DNA of 64,000 bases from Streptomyces hundungensis (GTDB taxonomy: Bacteria; Actinomycetota; Actinomycetes; Streptomycetales; Streptomycetaceae): NCBI RefSeq assembly GCF_003627815.1, contig NZ_CP032698.1, positions 2,604,001 through 2,668,000 on the forward strand. Direction: 5' to 3'. The number at the start of each line of letters is the position of its first letter. The stretch's first letter is position 1. Shown here piece by piece: positions 16,595-25,870 of this stretch. The notes below the pieces were generated by a model. It saw only the letters and a program-made list of their open reading frames with translations, was not told where the DNA came from and did no database searches. Made by a program: the position numbers and the translations under genes.

Positions 16595-18985
16595 TCAGCG
16601 CAGGACGACATTCGTACGCACCGTGCCGCAGGTGGTCCCCGGGGCGATGCGCAGGCGCAGTGAGCCTCCGGTGGCGAGCACCTCGACCCTCGGATCCCGC
16701 GTGGCCACCGAGCGTACCGGCCGGTCCCAGACCAGCTCGACGGGTGCTCCGGTGCGTTCGGGGGCGGCCAGCGAGAGGGTCGCCATGCGGTGAGCCGTAT
16801 GGACCAGGACGCTCGCCGGACCGTCCACGGCGAGGCCTCCGATCGCACCCGCCGTCCAGAAGTTGGCGGCGAGCAGCCCCAGCCGGTGGGCCGAAATGGC
16901 TTGTACCGAAGCCGAGTTGGCGAGAACGCGCACCTTGTCGCGGTCGGCGGCGCGCACCGCGGTCTCCAGCTGGCGGGCGCCGGGCAGCAGGACGTAGGCG
17001 TACGAGGCGTCGGTGGGGTCGGTGCCGTGGTCGCACCAGAGGGTGAGGTAGCGGCGGGTGACCGGGTCCGCGGTGCCACCGGTGTTGATCGCCCTCCAGG
17101 TGCCGGTGCGCTCCTCGCGCAGGGCCTGGACGGCGGCGCCGTCGGGGAAGACATAGCCGCCGTGGCCCGTGATGTGCGCCCAGCGGGCCCGCCGGAAGGT
17201 GTCGTGCCGGCCGAGGGTGGCGGGCAGACGGCGGCCGTCGACGGTGAGGGCGTTGGTGCCGGCGGCGCCGAGGTTGCGGTGGTCGACGACGGACTCGACG
17301 GGTGCTCCGTCGCTCGCCGTGATGCCGGCGCCGAGACAGACGATCTCGTTCCCCACGAAGAACCAGGACGTGCGGGCGGTGAGGGTGGAGGACAGCCCCT
17401 TGAGATGCTGGCCGACCACCGCGTAGGTGCCGTCCTCGGCGCCGCCGACCCAGGTCGTGGCGGGTCTGGCCGCGCCCCACGCGCCGCCTTCGCCGTCCGC
17501 GAGCGGCTTGCGCGCGACGGTGGTGCCGGGCATCCGGTACGGGTCGGCGGTGGGCCAGAAGGCGTCGCTGTACTGGTCGCCCGCGAAGCCCTCGCCCCAC
17601 CAGGCGAGCATGCCGGAGCCGGTGTGCCAGCCGCGCAGGTTCTCGCCGTTGCCGTTCTCGTAGTACGCGATCCGGTGCGAGGACATGCTCAGGGAGGCGG
17701 CGAAGCGGGTGCCGCGGTGCACCGCGCGGTCCATCGCGGGGAACAGCCGGGGGCCGGTGGGGGCGGGGGCCGCCGAGGGGGCCGCGTCCACCGCGGCGCG
17801 CAGCAGGGCGAGGTTGGCGACGGAGAGCCGCTGGTCGGCGAGGACCGGGACGCTCGGCGCGCGGTCGACCCAGCCCTTGATCAGCGACCGCCAGCGGTCG
17901 CGTTCGGCGGCCGACGCCCCGAGGGCGAGCATCGCGATATGGGCCATGATCGTGCGACCCATCAGCTGGTCGTCGGTGGCCTGCCGGGAGATCGCGCGGC
18001 CGTTGACGCAGTCCATCATCAGGCCGTCGTGGATGAAGGGCGCATAGCTGCGCTCGACGGAGTCGAGGATGATCTGGCGGTTGGGGTCGGTGACCGCCCA
18101 GGTGGATCCGGCGAGCAGCGCGAACAGCCGGGACAGGCCGTCGATCTGCACCTCTCCGTAGGAGCCGGTGTAGGCGATCCAGGTGTGCTGGATGAACGAG
18201 CCGTCGGCGTAGAGGCCGTCCCCGGTGGTGACGTACGGGAAGACGGGCGACAGCGCGTCGCGGGCGAGGGCGATCTTCGCGGCCGTCTTGCCGAGCACAC
18301 CCCGGGTGGCGAGCACCCGGCATAGGTCGGTGCGGTTGGCGCCGGTGGAGGTCCCGGCGTAGACCGCGACCGCGCTGTCCGGCACGAAGTGGTCGACCGC
18401 GGCGGCGTAGTGGGCGATCTGTTCGGCGGTGAGCGTCTCGTAGGCGATGACGGCGGTGTCGAGGAGAAGGCGGGGGCTGCCGATCTGCCAGTCCCACCAG
18501 TTGCCGAAGGGCTTAGTGGACTCGTTGTAGATCTGTGCGTGGAGGTGGTCGAGGCCCCGGCCGACGGCCGCGATCAGCGCGGTGTCACCGGTGGACCCGG
18601 TGCCGGGCTGCGCCCAGGCCTGCGCCATGGTGCTGAGCCGGCCGTAGCTCGCGCTCATGTTGGCGGAGCCGGTGGCGGGGACGGTCAGCGGCTGGTCGGG
18701 CCAGAGGGATCCGGTGGCGGGGGCCATGGTGGCCAGCGCGGTGCGGGCGGCGGTGCCGAGCGCGGCCAGTTTGGTGGCGTAGGGCTCTGCCTTCGCGTCG
18801 AAGCCCGTCCCGAGGGTCAGATCGCGCCAGCGCAGCCGCAGGGTGTCGAACTCGTCGCCGTCCAGGGCGAGTTGGGACGCCCCCGCCCGGGCCGCGGGCA
18901 GGGCCAGACCCAGCGAGACGGCGGCGGCGCCGGTGCCGGACGCGGCGAGGAAGGTACGGCGTGAACTGCCCTGCGGGGATGGCAT
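16595..18985 (-). CDS. Secreted polysaccharide lyase family 8 (hyaluronate/chondroitin/xanthan lyase type)
   Basis: 796-residue secreted lyase that cleaves acidic polysaccharides by beta-elimination. A Tat signal peptide is clear (SSRRTFLAASGTGAAAVSLG, cut after AARA). The N-terminal alpha/alpha toroid carries the PL8 catalytic triad with the family spacing: Asn217 (GANRTDLC), His267 (SFIQHTW) and Tyr276 (GSYGEV), that is N+50 to H and H+9 to Y as in pneumococcal hyaluronate lyase. The C-terminal half is the PL8 beta-sandwich region (GENLRGWHTGSGM). Start ATG 18985 has GGAGG 10 bp upstream. Divergent from a hybrid DeoR/LacI regulator with a palindrome between them, which suggests substrate-inducible control. 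The exact polymer cannot be told from sequence. Confidence 0.88.
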   Translation of the reverse strand: MPSPQGSSRRTFLAASGTGAAAVSLGLALPAARAGASQLALDGDEFDTLRLRWRDLTLGTGFDAKAEPYATKLAALGTAARTALATMAPATGSLWPDQPLTVPATGSANMSASYGRLSTMAQAWAQPGTGSTGDTALIAAVGRGLDHLHAQIYNESTKPFGNWWDWQIGSPRLLLDTAVIAYETLTAEQIAHYAAAVDHFVPDSAVAVYAGTSTGANRTDLCRVLATRGVLGKTAAKIALARDALSPVFPYVTTGDGLYADGSFIQHTWIAYTGSYGEVQIDGLSRLFALLAGSTWAVTDPNRQIILDSVERSYAPFIHDGLMMDCVNGRAISRQATDDQLMGRTIMAHIAMLALGASAAERDRWRSLIKGWVDRAPSVPVLADQRLSVANLALLRAAVDAAPSAAPAPTGPRLFPAMDRAVHRGTRFAASLSMSSHRIAYYENGNGENLRGWHTGSGMLAWWGEGFAGDQYSDAFWPTADPYRMPGTTVARKPLADGEGGAWGAARPATTWVGGAEDGTYAVVGQHLKGLSSTLTARTSWFFVGNEIVCLGAGITASDGAPVESVVDHRNLGAAGTNALTVDGRRLPATLGRHDTFRRARWAHITGHGGYVFPDGAAVQALREERTGTWRAINTGGTADPVTRRYLTLWCDHGTDPTDASYAYVLLPGARQLETAVRAADRDKVRVLANSASVQAISAHRLGLLAANFWTAGAIGGLAVDGPASVLVHTAHRMATLSLAAPERTGAPVELVWDRPVRSVATRDPRVEVLATGGSLRLRIAPGTTCGTVRTNVVLR

Positions 18986-19128
18986 GGTGGCGGAACCTCC
19001 GGAGCGACAGCGAAGAAGGAGGGGCACGGGGTGGGCCGCGGGGCCCGGGGCGAGCGAAGCGCGATGGAGCGGTTTCTCTCATGACATCGAAAGAACGCGC
19101 AATACTTCGCACATTCATCAAGGAAATT

Positions 19129-19160
19129 GATCGTTCGCACAGAATCGTGCACGAACGATC
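19129..19160. promoter_or_regulatory. Operator-like palindrome between PL8 lyase and its regulator
   Basis: GATCGTTCG (19129-19137) and CGAACGATC (19152-19160), perfect 9-bp arms with a 14-bp spacer, in the 246-bp divergent promoter region. It is the likely binding site of the regulator encoded at 19232. Confidence 0.55.
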
Positions 19161-19231
19161 TGACGGGGGTTACGCTCCTGGTCAGCGGTTGACGGCGCTC
19201 GGCCGACGCCGCCGGGGAGGGGCGAAGCCAC

Positions 19232-20284
19232 GTGCATGCCGAGGACAGACACCAGGCGATACTGCGGCGGCTGCGTGAGCGCGGCTCGCTGCGGGTGACG
19301 GACTTCGCCGAGGAGTTGAAGGTGTCGGCGGTCACCGTGCGCCGGGACGTGGAGGCGCTGGCCGAACGCGGTCTGGTGGCCCGGGTGCACGGCGGGGCGC
19401 TGCTCCCCGAGAACGCCCCGGACCCGACGGCGCCCGCCGTCCATCCCACCGGTCCGCCCCTGGTCTTCGGCCTCGTCGTGCCGACGGCCGACTACTACTA
19501 CCCCGAGGTCATCAAGGGGGCCAGGGAGGCGGCGGCCGCGCGGGGCATCCGGCTCGTGCTCGGCATCTCGCAGTACCGCCCCGACGAAGAGCGCGCGCAG
19601 GTACGGCAGTTGCTCGCCCATGGGATCGACGGGCTGCTCATCGCCCCGTGCGGACCGGTCGGCGACCAGGACTGGCTGACGGCGCTCGGCGTGCCGTTCA
19701 CCCTGGTGGAGCGGCGCTCGGGGGACGACGTTCCGGGCGCGGAACGCGTGGTGACCGACCACGCCTACGGGGCCCGGCTCGCCGTACGCCATCTCGCCGA
19801 GTCCGGCCGTGAGCGCATCGGCCTTCTGCTGCGCGCGGACAGCCCGCACGGCGCGCTGGTCCAGGAGGGCTACCTCGGCGGGCTCGCCTCGCTCGGCCGG
19901 CCGGCGCCGGAGTCACTGCGCTTCACCCTCACGGCGCCCGAGACCGACCCGGTGCGGCGCGATGCCCAACTCGACGCGTTCACCCGGGCGGTGGGGGGTG
20001 GGCTGCTCGACGCGGTCCTGGTCCACAACGACCACGACGCGATCGTGCTGCTCCCCCGGCTTCGGGCGCGGGGGCTGTCCGTGCCGGGGGATCTGGCGAT
20101 CGTGGCGTACGACGACGAGGTCGCGGCGCTGGCCGACATTCCTCTTACGGCGGTGGCTCCGCCGAAGCGGGCGGTGGGGGTTGCGGCGGTGGACATGCTG
20201 TCCCAGCGCATCGCCGCCCCCGCCCGGCCCCACCACCACCTCGCGATCCTCCCCACCCTGACTCTGCGCGCCTCCAGCACGTAA
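19232..20284 (+). CDS. Sugar-responsive regulator with DeoR-type HTH and LacI-type ligand domain
   Basis: 350-residue hybrid regulator. Residues 1-58 form a DeoR-type winged helix (RHQAILRRLRERGSLRVTDFAEELKVSAVTVRRDVEALAERGLVARVHGGA). Residues 75-345 are a periplasmic-binding-protein-like domain as in LacI repressors (VFGLVVPTADYYYPEVIKGAREAA, DAVLVHNDHDAIVLLPRLRARGLSVPGDLAIVAYDD). The start is GTG 19232 with GGGAGGGG about 10 bp upstream. It is divergent from the PL8 lyase, so it probably represses that gene until an oligosaccharide from the polymer binds; this link is inference from position and the shared palindrome. Confidence 0.85.
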   Translation: MHAEDRHQAILRRLRERGSLRVTDFAEELKVSAVTVRRDVEALAERGLVARVHGGALLPENAPDPTAPAVHPTGPPLVFGLVVPTADYYYPEVIKGAREAAAARGIRLVLGISQYRPDEERAQVRQLLAHGIDGLLIAPCGPVGDQDWLTALGVPFTLVERRSGDDVPGAERVVTDHAYGARLAVRHLAESGRERIGLLLRADSPHGALVQEGYLGGLASLGRPAPESLRFTLTAPETDPVRRDAQLDAFTRAVGGGLLDAVLVHNDHDAIVLLPRLRARGLSVPGDLAIVAYDDEVAALADIPLTAVAPPKRAVGVAAVDMLSQRIAAPARPHHHLAILPTLTLRASST

Positions 20285-20722
20285 CCCCTCCGGCCCGCTC
20301 CCCCTTTCGCGCAGTTCCCCGCACCCCCAAAACCCCCGGTCGTGTGCGGACCGTGGTCGCTTCTCGCGCAGTTCCCCGCGCCCCTCAAAACCCGTTTTCG
20401 TCTGCGGTCCGCAGATGGCTGGTCGCGCAGTTCCCCGCGCCCCTAACTACTCGGTGCTGGGCCACCTACAGCCCGTCCGGCGATTGAGGACGAGCGCCGT
20501 TCAGGCGCGAACGGGGTCTGGGGCGGAACCCCAGGGTCCTTTGGCTGCGGGCCGTGCGTGGCTGGTCGCGCAGTTCCCCGCGCCCCTAGCTACTCGGTGC
20601 GGGCCCGCATCGGCCACCTCAGCCCGTCATGGGGGTCCCCCCTGGCCCTTAAGGCCTTGGGGGAGATTGAGGACGAGCGCCGTCCAGGCGCGATATGGGG
20701 TCTGGGGCGGAGCCCCAGGGGG
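20285..20722. repeat. Modular intergenic repeat block, second copy
   Basis: Non-coding, between convergent gene ends. In inverse orientation to the block at 12516, it has CGCAGTTCCCCGCGCCCCT units at about 20308, 20364, 20423 and 20570, then two copies of the GTCCGGCGATTGAGGACGAG module followed by GGGGTCTGGGGCGGA hairpins (about 20475-20535 and 20630-20720). The second copy of that module is interrupted by a separate mini-element at 20631-20665. Confidence 0.8.
20631..20665. repeat. Mini-element nested in a repeat
   Basis: GGGGGTCCCCCCTG, an 11-base GGCCCTTAAGG core and CTTGGGGGAG-type end. It replaces the CGGCG of an otherwise matching CAGCCCGTC-CGGCG-ATTGAGG module. It shares both ends with the element in gltX at 202-244 but has a different core. 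Confidence 0.65.
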
Positions 20723-22075
20723 TTAGCGGTGGGCGCGCCAGGTCACCGTGGCGTGCAGGCCCGCCGCGATCCCCGGGTCACGGACGGACGCCGTGGAGTC
20801 AGTGACCCGCACCGTCAGGTCGTGGGAGCCCCGCCCAAGCCCCAGCCCCCACACCGGCACCACCCTCGCCCCCGCATACCGCCGCAACTCCCGCCCGTCC
20901 AAGTACCACCGAACCGTCAACTGCCGCTCCCCCACCAGCCGGGGAACCGTCACCCGCGCGACGTCGTACGACCGCAACGTACGGGAGGTCGAGACGCCCG
21001 GCGTCGCGATGGAGGCGTGCCGGTAGAAGCCCGCGATCATCGCCTCCACCCCCGGCAGATTGAACGGCTTGCCGAGGATCCGCATGATGGACCCGTCCGT
21101 GGGCCGGTTGAGCCCGGTGACGTAGTAGCCGCCCCCCTCGTACGCCCCGACCGTCCCCCCGTCGGGCGAGACCTCACCGAGCCACCGGTACCACTTGGTG
21201 CGGGCCGCGGCCATCCGGTCCGCCGTCAGGACCGAGATGTTGGACTGGTCGGCCTCGGGGCCCTCGTAGTGCTCGTAGCCCGGGGTGCCGGGATAGAAGT
21301 ACTCGTCGGCGAGCTTGCCGAGGGAGTGCCCGGTCTCGTGGATGGCGACCTGCCCGGACTTGGCGTTCCCGGCCGACGCCGTGGAGATTCCCTCGTAACC
21401 GAGCGTCGGGGACGGCTCGTTGTATCCCGCGCCACCGTACTTGGCGCTGTTGGCGAGGACCACGACCAGGTCGGCCTGGGGCGCCTTCGCCACATACGAG
21501 TCGACCTTGTCCTGGTCGACGCAGAGCAGCCGCTCGACGCCGTCGCACCAGAAGTACGAGCCGAGCGCGGTGTCCTTGACGTCGCCCTGCGCCGGGTCGC
21601 CGGAGACACCGCTCTGCGCGGAGACCGCGTCCACGGTCCACACGTTGAAGAGGTTCTGGTAGGTGGTGTACGGCTCGACGCCGGTGATCTCGCCCCACTT
21701 CTCCTTGGCGTCGGCGTGGAACCGGTCCAACTGGTCGGCGGTGTAGCCGTCCCCGACGATGACGATGTCCAGGCGGTCGGCCGTACTGCCGTTGTCGACC
21801 ACCTTGGTGACCCGCCCGTCGGCGGCGACCGACGAGGGCGCCGAGAGGTGCGGCGCGGATCCGCCCCGCCCGTTCACCGGGACGAGGGTGGGGCCGGAGC
21901 CCGCGAGGGTCTGCCCCGAGGCGGCCTCCGGCCCGGGTATCTCGACCTGGACCTTCGGGCGCGGCGGCGGTGGGTCGGCGGTGACCGCTGAGGCGGGGCT
22001 CGCGAGGAGGGTGGCCAGGAGGGCGGCGCCGGCGAGCGTGGCCGTCGCGATGCCTCCGCGCGTGGGTGGGCGCAT
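20723..22075 (-). CDS. Secreted M64 family zinc metallopeptidase
   Basis: 450-residue exported peptidase of the IgA-peptidase M64 family. A Sec-type signal peptide (MRPPTRGGIATATLAGAALLATLLASPASA) is followed by a Pro-rich linker and the M64 domain beginning near KVVDNGSTADRLDIVIVGDGYTADQ. The zinc site is HETGHSLGKLADEY (His246, Glu247, His250), with the catalytic Glu present. A C-terminal beta-domain (LTVRWYLDGRELRRYAGARVV) may bind substrate or wall. The start is ATG 22075, where the signal peptide begins, with AGAGG just upstream. It is divergent from an XRE/TPR regulator. Target protein unknown; S. and other soil actinobacterial members are generally uncharacterised. Confidence 0.87.
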   Translation of the reverse strand: MRPPTRGGIATATLAGAALLATLLASPASAVTADPPPPRPKVQVEIPGPEAASGQTLAGSGPTLVPVNGRGGSAPHLSAPSSVAADGRVTKVVDNGSTADRLDIVIVGDGYTADQLDRFHADAKEKWGEITGVEPYTTYQNLFNVWTVDAVSAQSGVSGDPAQGDVKDTALGSYFWCDGVERLLCVDQDKVDSYVAKAPQADLVVVLANSAKYGGAGYNEPSPTLGYEGISTASAGNAKSGQVAIHETGHSLGKLADEYFYPGTPGYEHYEGPEADQSNISVLTADRMAAARTKWYRWLGEVSPDGGTVGAYEGGGYYVTGLNRPTDGSIMRILGKPFNLPGVEAMIAGFYRHASIATPGVSTSRTLRSYDVARVTVPRLVGERQLTVRWYLDGRELRRYAGARVVPVWGLGLGRGSHDLTVRVTDSTASVRDPGIAAGLHATVTWRAHR

Positions 22076-22100
22076 GAAGTCCTCTTTCCTGTAACGGAAG

Positions 22101-22138
22101 TTAAGCGCTCGGGTAAATGCGTTGAACGGCCTGCTTAA
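22101..22138. promoter_or_regulatory. A/T-rich inverted repeat between M64 peptidase and XRE regulator
   Basis: TTAAGC (22101-22106) and GCTTAA (22133-22138) with a 26-bp spacer in a low-GC patch of the divergent promoter region. It is a candidate regulator site, weaker than the other palindromes here. Confidence 0.35.
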
Positions 22139-22188
22139 ATTAGGGGGCGCACGGGGTGTGCGCAATGCCCTGGGGCCAAGGGGATGCC

Positions 22189-23520
22189 ATGGATGAACCT
22201 GCCTTGATCGGCCGCCGAGTTCAGCAACTGCGCACCCAACTGGGCCTGACGCAGCGGCAGTTGGCGGAGCCGGCCTATACGCCCGCCTATGTCTCCACCT
22301 TGGAGTCCGGCAAGGTGCGCCCCTCGGACGCGGCGCTGCGCCATCTCGCGGAGCGGCTCGGCACCACGACCGAGGAGCTGGCCACGGGGCGCCCGGCCCG
22401 GCTGCTCACCGAGTTGCGGCTCGGCCTCACCGACGCCCAGCGGGCGCTCGCCACCGGCGAGGCCGACGAGGCGGCCGTCCGCTACCGCACGCTGCTCACC
22501 GAGGCGGAGCTCCACCACCTCGACGAGGAGCGCGCCGAGGCGCTGCTCGGGCTCGGCGACTGCGCGCTGGAAACCGGTGAACTGACCGACGCGGTACGCC
22601 ACTTCGAGGCGAGCGAGCGGCTCCTCGCCGCCGAGCCGCTGCCGCGCCGGGCCCGGGCGATCCGGGGCCGCGCGGTCGCCCACATCCTGGCGGGCGAGCT
22701 GCGGTACGCCTGCTACGTCCTGGAGTCGGCCATCGACGAGCTCGGCACCAGCGGGCTCGCCGACCCCGAGGCGCTGGTCCTCCTGTACGCGGCGATCATC
22801 GGCCCGTATCTGGACATGGGCGCGCAGGCCCGGGCCGCGCGCGCCGCCGAGCTGGCCCTCGCCCTGGCCCCGCAGGTGTCGGACCCGGCCCTGGTCGCGG
22901 GGATGCACCGGCAGGTCGCGCGCACCTTCCTGGCCGAGGGGCGCCTGGCCGACGCGGACGCCTCGCTCGCCAAGGCCCAGTCGATCTACCGCCAGCTGCG
23001 ATTGCGTACCGATCTGGCGCACTGCCACTGGATGCGCGGCTACGTCTATGCGCAGGAGGACCAACTCGACGCCGCCGAAAGGGAGTTGCGTACCGCCCGG
23101 GACATGCTCGCGGCCAAGCGGGCCGTCCTGTTCACCGCCCAGGTCGAGGTCGAGCTCGCGGACGTACTGCGCCGTCTGGGGCGGCACGCGGAAGCGATGA
23201 CGCTGCTGGCGCCGCTGACCGAACTCGGCGACCAGCACGGGGCGGTGCATGCGGGCGGCGCGCACCGGCTGCTCGGCCTGATCCGCGAGGAGCGGGGCGA
23301 GATCGAGGCGGCCGAGGAGCACTACGTCACCGCGCTCGGGCTCCTCGAACGCAGTGGGGCCAGCGGCGACCTCGCCGATCTGTGCCGGCTCCTCGGCGAT
23401 CTGCTGCGCCGGGCGGGTCGCGTCGAGGCGGCCATGGACGCCTACCGCACCGGGCTCGGCCATCGCGCCGCCCCGGGCACGACCACCCTGGGGCCGGCGC
23501 CGCTGCTGCCCCGCATCTGA
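22189..23520 (+). CDS. XRE family regulator with TPR repeats
   Basis: 443-residue regulator. The N-terminal XRE helix-turn-helix occupies residues 5-65 (LIGRRVQQLRTQLGLTQRQLAEPAYTPAYVSTLESGKVRPS). The rest is a superhelix of tetratricopeptide-like repeats (for example YRTLLTEAELHHLDEERAEALLGLGDCALETGEL and EAEEHYVTALGLLERSG), as in peptide-sensing regulators. The start is ATG 22189 with AAGGGG upstream. It reads away from the M64 peptidase, and a peptide-sensing regulator next to a secreted peptidase is suggestive but unproven. Confidence 0.85.
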   Translation: MDEPALIGRRVQQLRTQLGLTQRQLAEPAYTPAYVSTLESGKVRPSDAALRHLAERLGTTTEELATGRPARLLTELRLGLTDAQRALATGEADEAAVRYRTLLTEAELHHLDEERAEALLGLGDCALETGELTDAVRHFEASERLLAAEPLPRRARAIRGRAVAHILAGELRYACYVLESAIDELGTSGLADPEALVLLYAAIIGPYLDMGAQARAARAAELALALAPQVSDPALVAGMHRQVARTFLAEGRLADADASLAKAQSIYRQLRLRTDLAHCHWMRGYVYAQEDQLDAAERELRTARDMLAAKRAVLFTAQVEVELADVLRRLGRHAEAMTLLAPLTELGDQHGAVHAGGAHRLLGLIREERGEIEAAEEHYVTALGLLERSGASGDLADLCRLLGDLLRRAGRVEAAMDAYRTGLGHRAAPGTTTLGPAPLLPRI

Positions 23521-23652
23521 GGGCCGGGCCAGGCGTTCAGCACGTCCTCGCGTCGAAGTAGTTGAAAACCGAACGGAATGGTTCTACTGTGAATCTCGTT
23601 GAAACTTAAACCGCTTCGGCGCAGGGCCGGGGCGCGTCCCCAAGGAGCAGTC

Positions 23653-24303
23653 ATGGGTCTCTTCGGCCGTAAGAACAGCAGCGCCCCCGCCGCCGCCACG
23701 CTCGACGCCGCGGCGTCCCCGTCCCCGTCCGCGCCCGTCGCGCCCGTCGCGGTCGACCCGGCGCTCGCCGCGCTGAGCGGTACGTACACGATCGACCCGG
23801 CGCACAGCAGCATCGGCTTCGTCGTGCGGCACGCCATGGTCACCAATGTCCGCGGCTCCTTCGCCGAGCACGAGGGCACGTTGACGCTGGACGGTGCGAA
23901 TCCGGCGGCGTCCTCCGCGTCCATCGACGTCAAGATCGCCAGTGTCGACACCGGCATCGCCGACCGGGACGGTCACCTGCGCAGCGGTGACTTCTTCGAC
24001 GCCGAGCAGTACCCCCTGATGAGCTTCCGCTCGACGCGGGCGGAGGCGCTGGGCGGGGACAAGTACCGGATGATCGGCGATCTGACGATCAAGGACGTCA
24101 CGCGGCCGCTCGCCATCGACCTGGAGTTCAACGGCACGGCGACCGATGTCTATGGCAACCAGCGGGTGGGGTTCGAGGGTGGGGCGGAGATTCTGCGGTC
24201 GGAGTGGGGGCTGACGTGGAATGCGGCGTTGGAGACGGGTGGGGTGATGGTGAGTGACAAGGTTCGGCTTACGTTTGACGTCTCGGCGATTCGGGAGGGC
24301 TGA
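23653..24303 (+). CDS. YceI family protein
   Basis: 216-residue protein. After a short N-terminus MGLFGRKNSS and an Ala/Pro/Ser-rich linker (to about residue 45), a full YceI lipocalin-like beta-barrel follows: GTYTIDPAHSSIGFVVRHAMVTNVRGSF, DRDGHLRSGDFFDAEQYPLMSF and LTIKDVTRPLAIDLEF. YceI domains bind isoprenoid or other lipophilic ligands. The start is ATG 23653 with a good AAGGAG, preferred over the upstream in-frame ATG. No signal peptide is seen, so it is probably cytoplasmic. A nearby regulator partner is not evident. Confidence 0.9.
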   Translation: MGLFGRKNSSAPAAATLDAAASPSPSAPVAPVAVDPALAALSGTYTIDPAHSSIGFVVRHAMVTNVRGSFAEHEGTLTLDGANPAASSASIDVKIASVDTGIADRDGHLRSGDFFDAEQYPLMSFRSTRAEALGGDKYRMIGDLTIKDVTRPLAIDLEFNGTATDVYGNQRVGFEGGAEILRSEWGLTWNAALETGGVMVSDKVRLTFDVSAIREG

Positions 24304-24898
24304 GGGTCTGCTTCCCTCGGCCCTGGGGCGCGCTTGCCCACCCACCCGCCCGTGACCCGGGATTGCTTGGTTCCGGCTCCCTGGGGCTCCGCCCCAGACC
24401 CCGAGGCACCTCCCCCACCCACCCGCCCGTGCAGCGGGTTGGTTGGTTCCGGGCCCCTGGGGCTCCGCCCCAGACCCCGACGCGTCTGCCCACCCACCCG
24501 CCCGTGACGGGGGTTGAAGGGTTCGGCCCCTGGGGCTCCGCCCCAGACCCCGTTCGCGCCTGAACGGCGCTCGTCCTCAATCGCCGGACAGGCTGAGGTG
24601 CTGGCCAGCACCAAGTAGTTAGGGGCGCGGGGAACTGCGCGAGACGCGGACACGATCCGCGGACGAAGGCGGGTTTCAGGGGCGCGAGGAACTGCGCGAC
24701 CAGCCACCTGCGGCCCGCGGACGAAGGCGGGGTTGAGGGGCGCGGGGAACTGCGCAAGGAGCGACCACGGCCGCAGGCCGAGAGCCGATTCAGGGGCGCG
24801 AGGAACTGCGCGACCAGCCACCCGCGGCCCGCGGACGAAGGCGGGGTTGAGGGGCGCGGGGAACTGCGCGAAAGGCCCCGGCGCGCGACGCCGCCCCG
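24304..24898. repeat. Modular intergenic repeat block, third copy
   Basis: Non-coding, between convergent gene ends. Three copies of a 75-77 bp module start with CCCACCCACCCGCCCGTG (about 24336, 24413, 24488) and each ends in a GGGGCTCCGCCCC hairpin. One CGCTCGTCCTCAATCGCCGG module follows, then five units of GGGGCGCGRGGAACTGCGC at 24622, 24679, 24737, 24793 and 24851, spaced 56-58 bp. The hairpins probably terminate the YceI gene. Confidence 0.82.
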
Positions 24899-25810
24899 CT
24901 ACCCGCCAGGGAGGCGAACCACCAGCACCCCGAGCGTCACGGCTACCGCCACCAGCACCACCCCCACCGTCACCTTCTCGCGCGCGGTGTACGGCGGAAC
25001 CTCCGGCAGCGCCGGGAACGCGGCATCCCCGGTAGCCACCGCGGGCGTCGCCGGAGCGCGGCGGGCGGCCCTGCCCCGGGCGCCCCGCAGCACCCCGTAC
25101 AGCAGGGGGAACAGGGCCGGGCCGAGCAGGGCGGTCAGGGACGTCCACGCCGGTAGGTGTAGGGCGGTGACCGCCAGCAGGGTCGTCACGAACCAGGACC
25201 AGCACACCACGACGCCCGTGAGCGGCGCCCTGACCAGGAGTCTCAGGGGCGCCCGGCCCGGGCGGGCCAGTGCGGTGAGGGTTTCGGCGAGTATGGCGGT
25301 CCGGTCGTCGTCGGGGGTCGTGCGGGCCCGGTCCCACGCCCGGTGGGCGGCGCCGGCCGGGTGCCCGATGACGGTCAGTACCAGGCGCGCGTCGTGCCGC
25401 TGGACCCGGCTCGCGGAGGGCCGCCCCTGGGCTCCATTCGCCCCCAACTCCCCCAGCCGCGCCGCGAGTTCGGCGGCCCGGTCCGTGCGGGCGGGGTCGG
25501 GGGCGGAGCGGCACAGGGCGGTGTAGGCGGTGAGGAGGCCGAGGTCGTCGGGGAAGGCGGCCAGGCCTTCGCGGAAGACCGTCTCGGCCCGGTCGGCGTG
25601 GTCGGCGTCGCCCTCGGCGGCGTGCGCGCGGCCGAGCAGGGCGTACAGGCAGGGGTCGGGCCCGTCCGTGTAGAGCGCGGCGCGTGCTGCCTTGCGGGCG
25701 GCGCTGGTGCGGCCCGCCCGCAGCAGCGCCTCCGCGTCGGCGCAGGCCGCCATGACGTCTTCGTGCCCGGCGTGCAATGTGTCCCCAACCCTGGTTGTGC
25801 GGCTCGCCAC
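24899..25810 (-). CDS. Membrane protein with TPR-like N-terminus
   Basis: I do not recognise a named family. The 303-residue product has an Ala-rich helical, TPR-like N-terminal half (AACADAEALLRAGRTSAARKAARAALYTDGPDPCLYALLGRAHAAEGD) and then three hydrophobic segments near residues 195-215, 220-240 and 280-298. A short basic loop RGARGRAARRAP lies between the last two. It probably sits in the membrane with the TPR-like part inside. The start is uncertain: the GTG at 25810 has no ribosome-binding site, and a TTG or ATG 12-19 codons later is possible. It is transcribed toward the repeat block. Confidence 0.6.
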   Translation of the reverse strand: MASRTTRVGDTLHAGHEDVMAACADAEALLRAGRTSAARKAARAALYTDGPDPCLYALLGRAHAAEGDADHADRAETVFREGLAAFPDDLGLLTAYTALCRSAPDPARTDRAAELAARLGELGANGAQGRPSASRVQRHDARLVLTVIGHPAGAAHRAWDRARTTPDDDRTAILAETLTALARPGRAPLRLLVRAPLTGVVVCWSWFVTTLLAVTALHLPAWTSLTALLGPALFPLLYGVLRGARGRAARRAPATPAVATGDAAFPALPEVPPYTAREKVTVGVVLVAVAVTLGVLVVRLPGG

Positions 25811-25870
25811 TATCGCCCGCCGCGGCGGGACGGGTCAACAGCGGCTTAGCAGGTCAGGTGGGGGGGTGGG

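Noticed and set aside
24622..24870. Regular 56-58 bp spacing suggestive of a CRISPR array
   Set aside because: The segments between the constant units are themselves related rather than unique spacers, and there are no cas genes.
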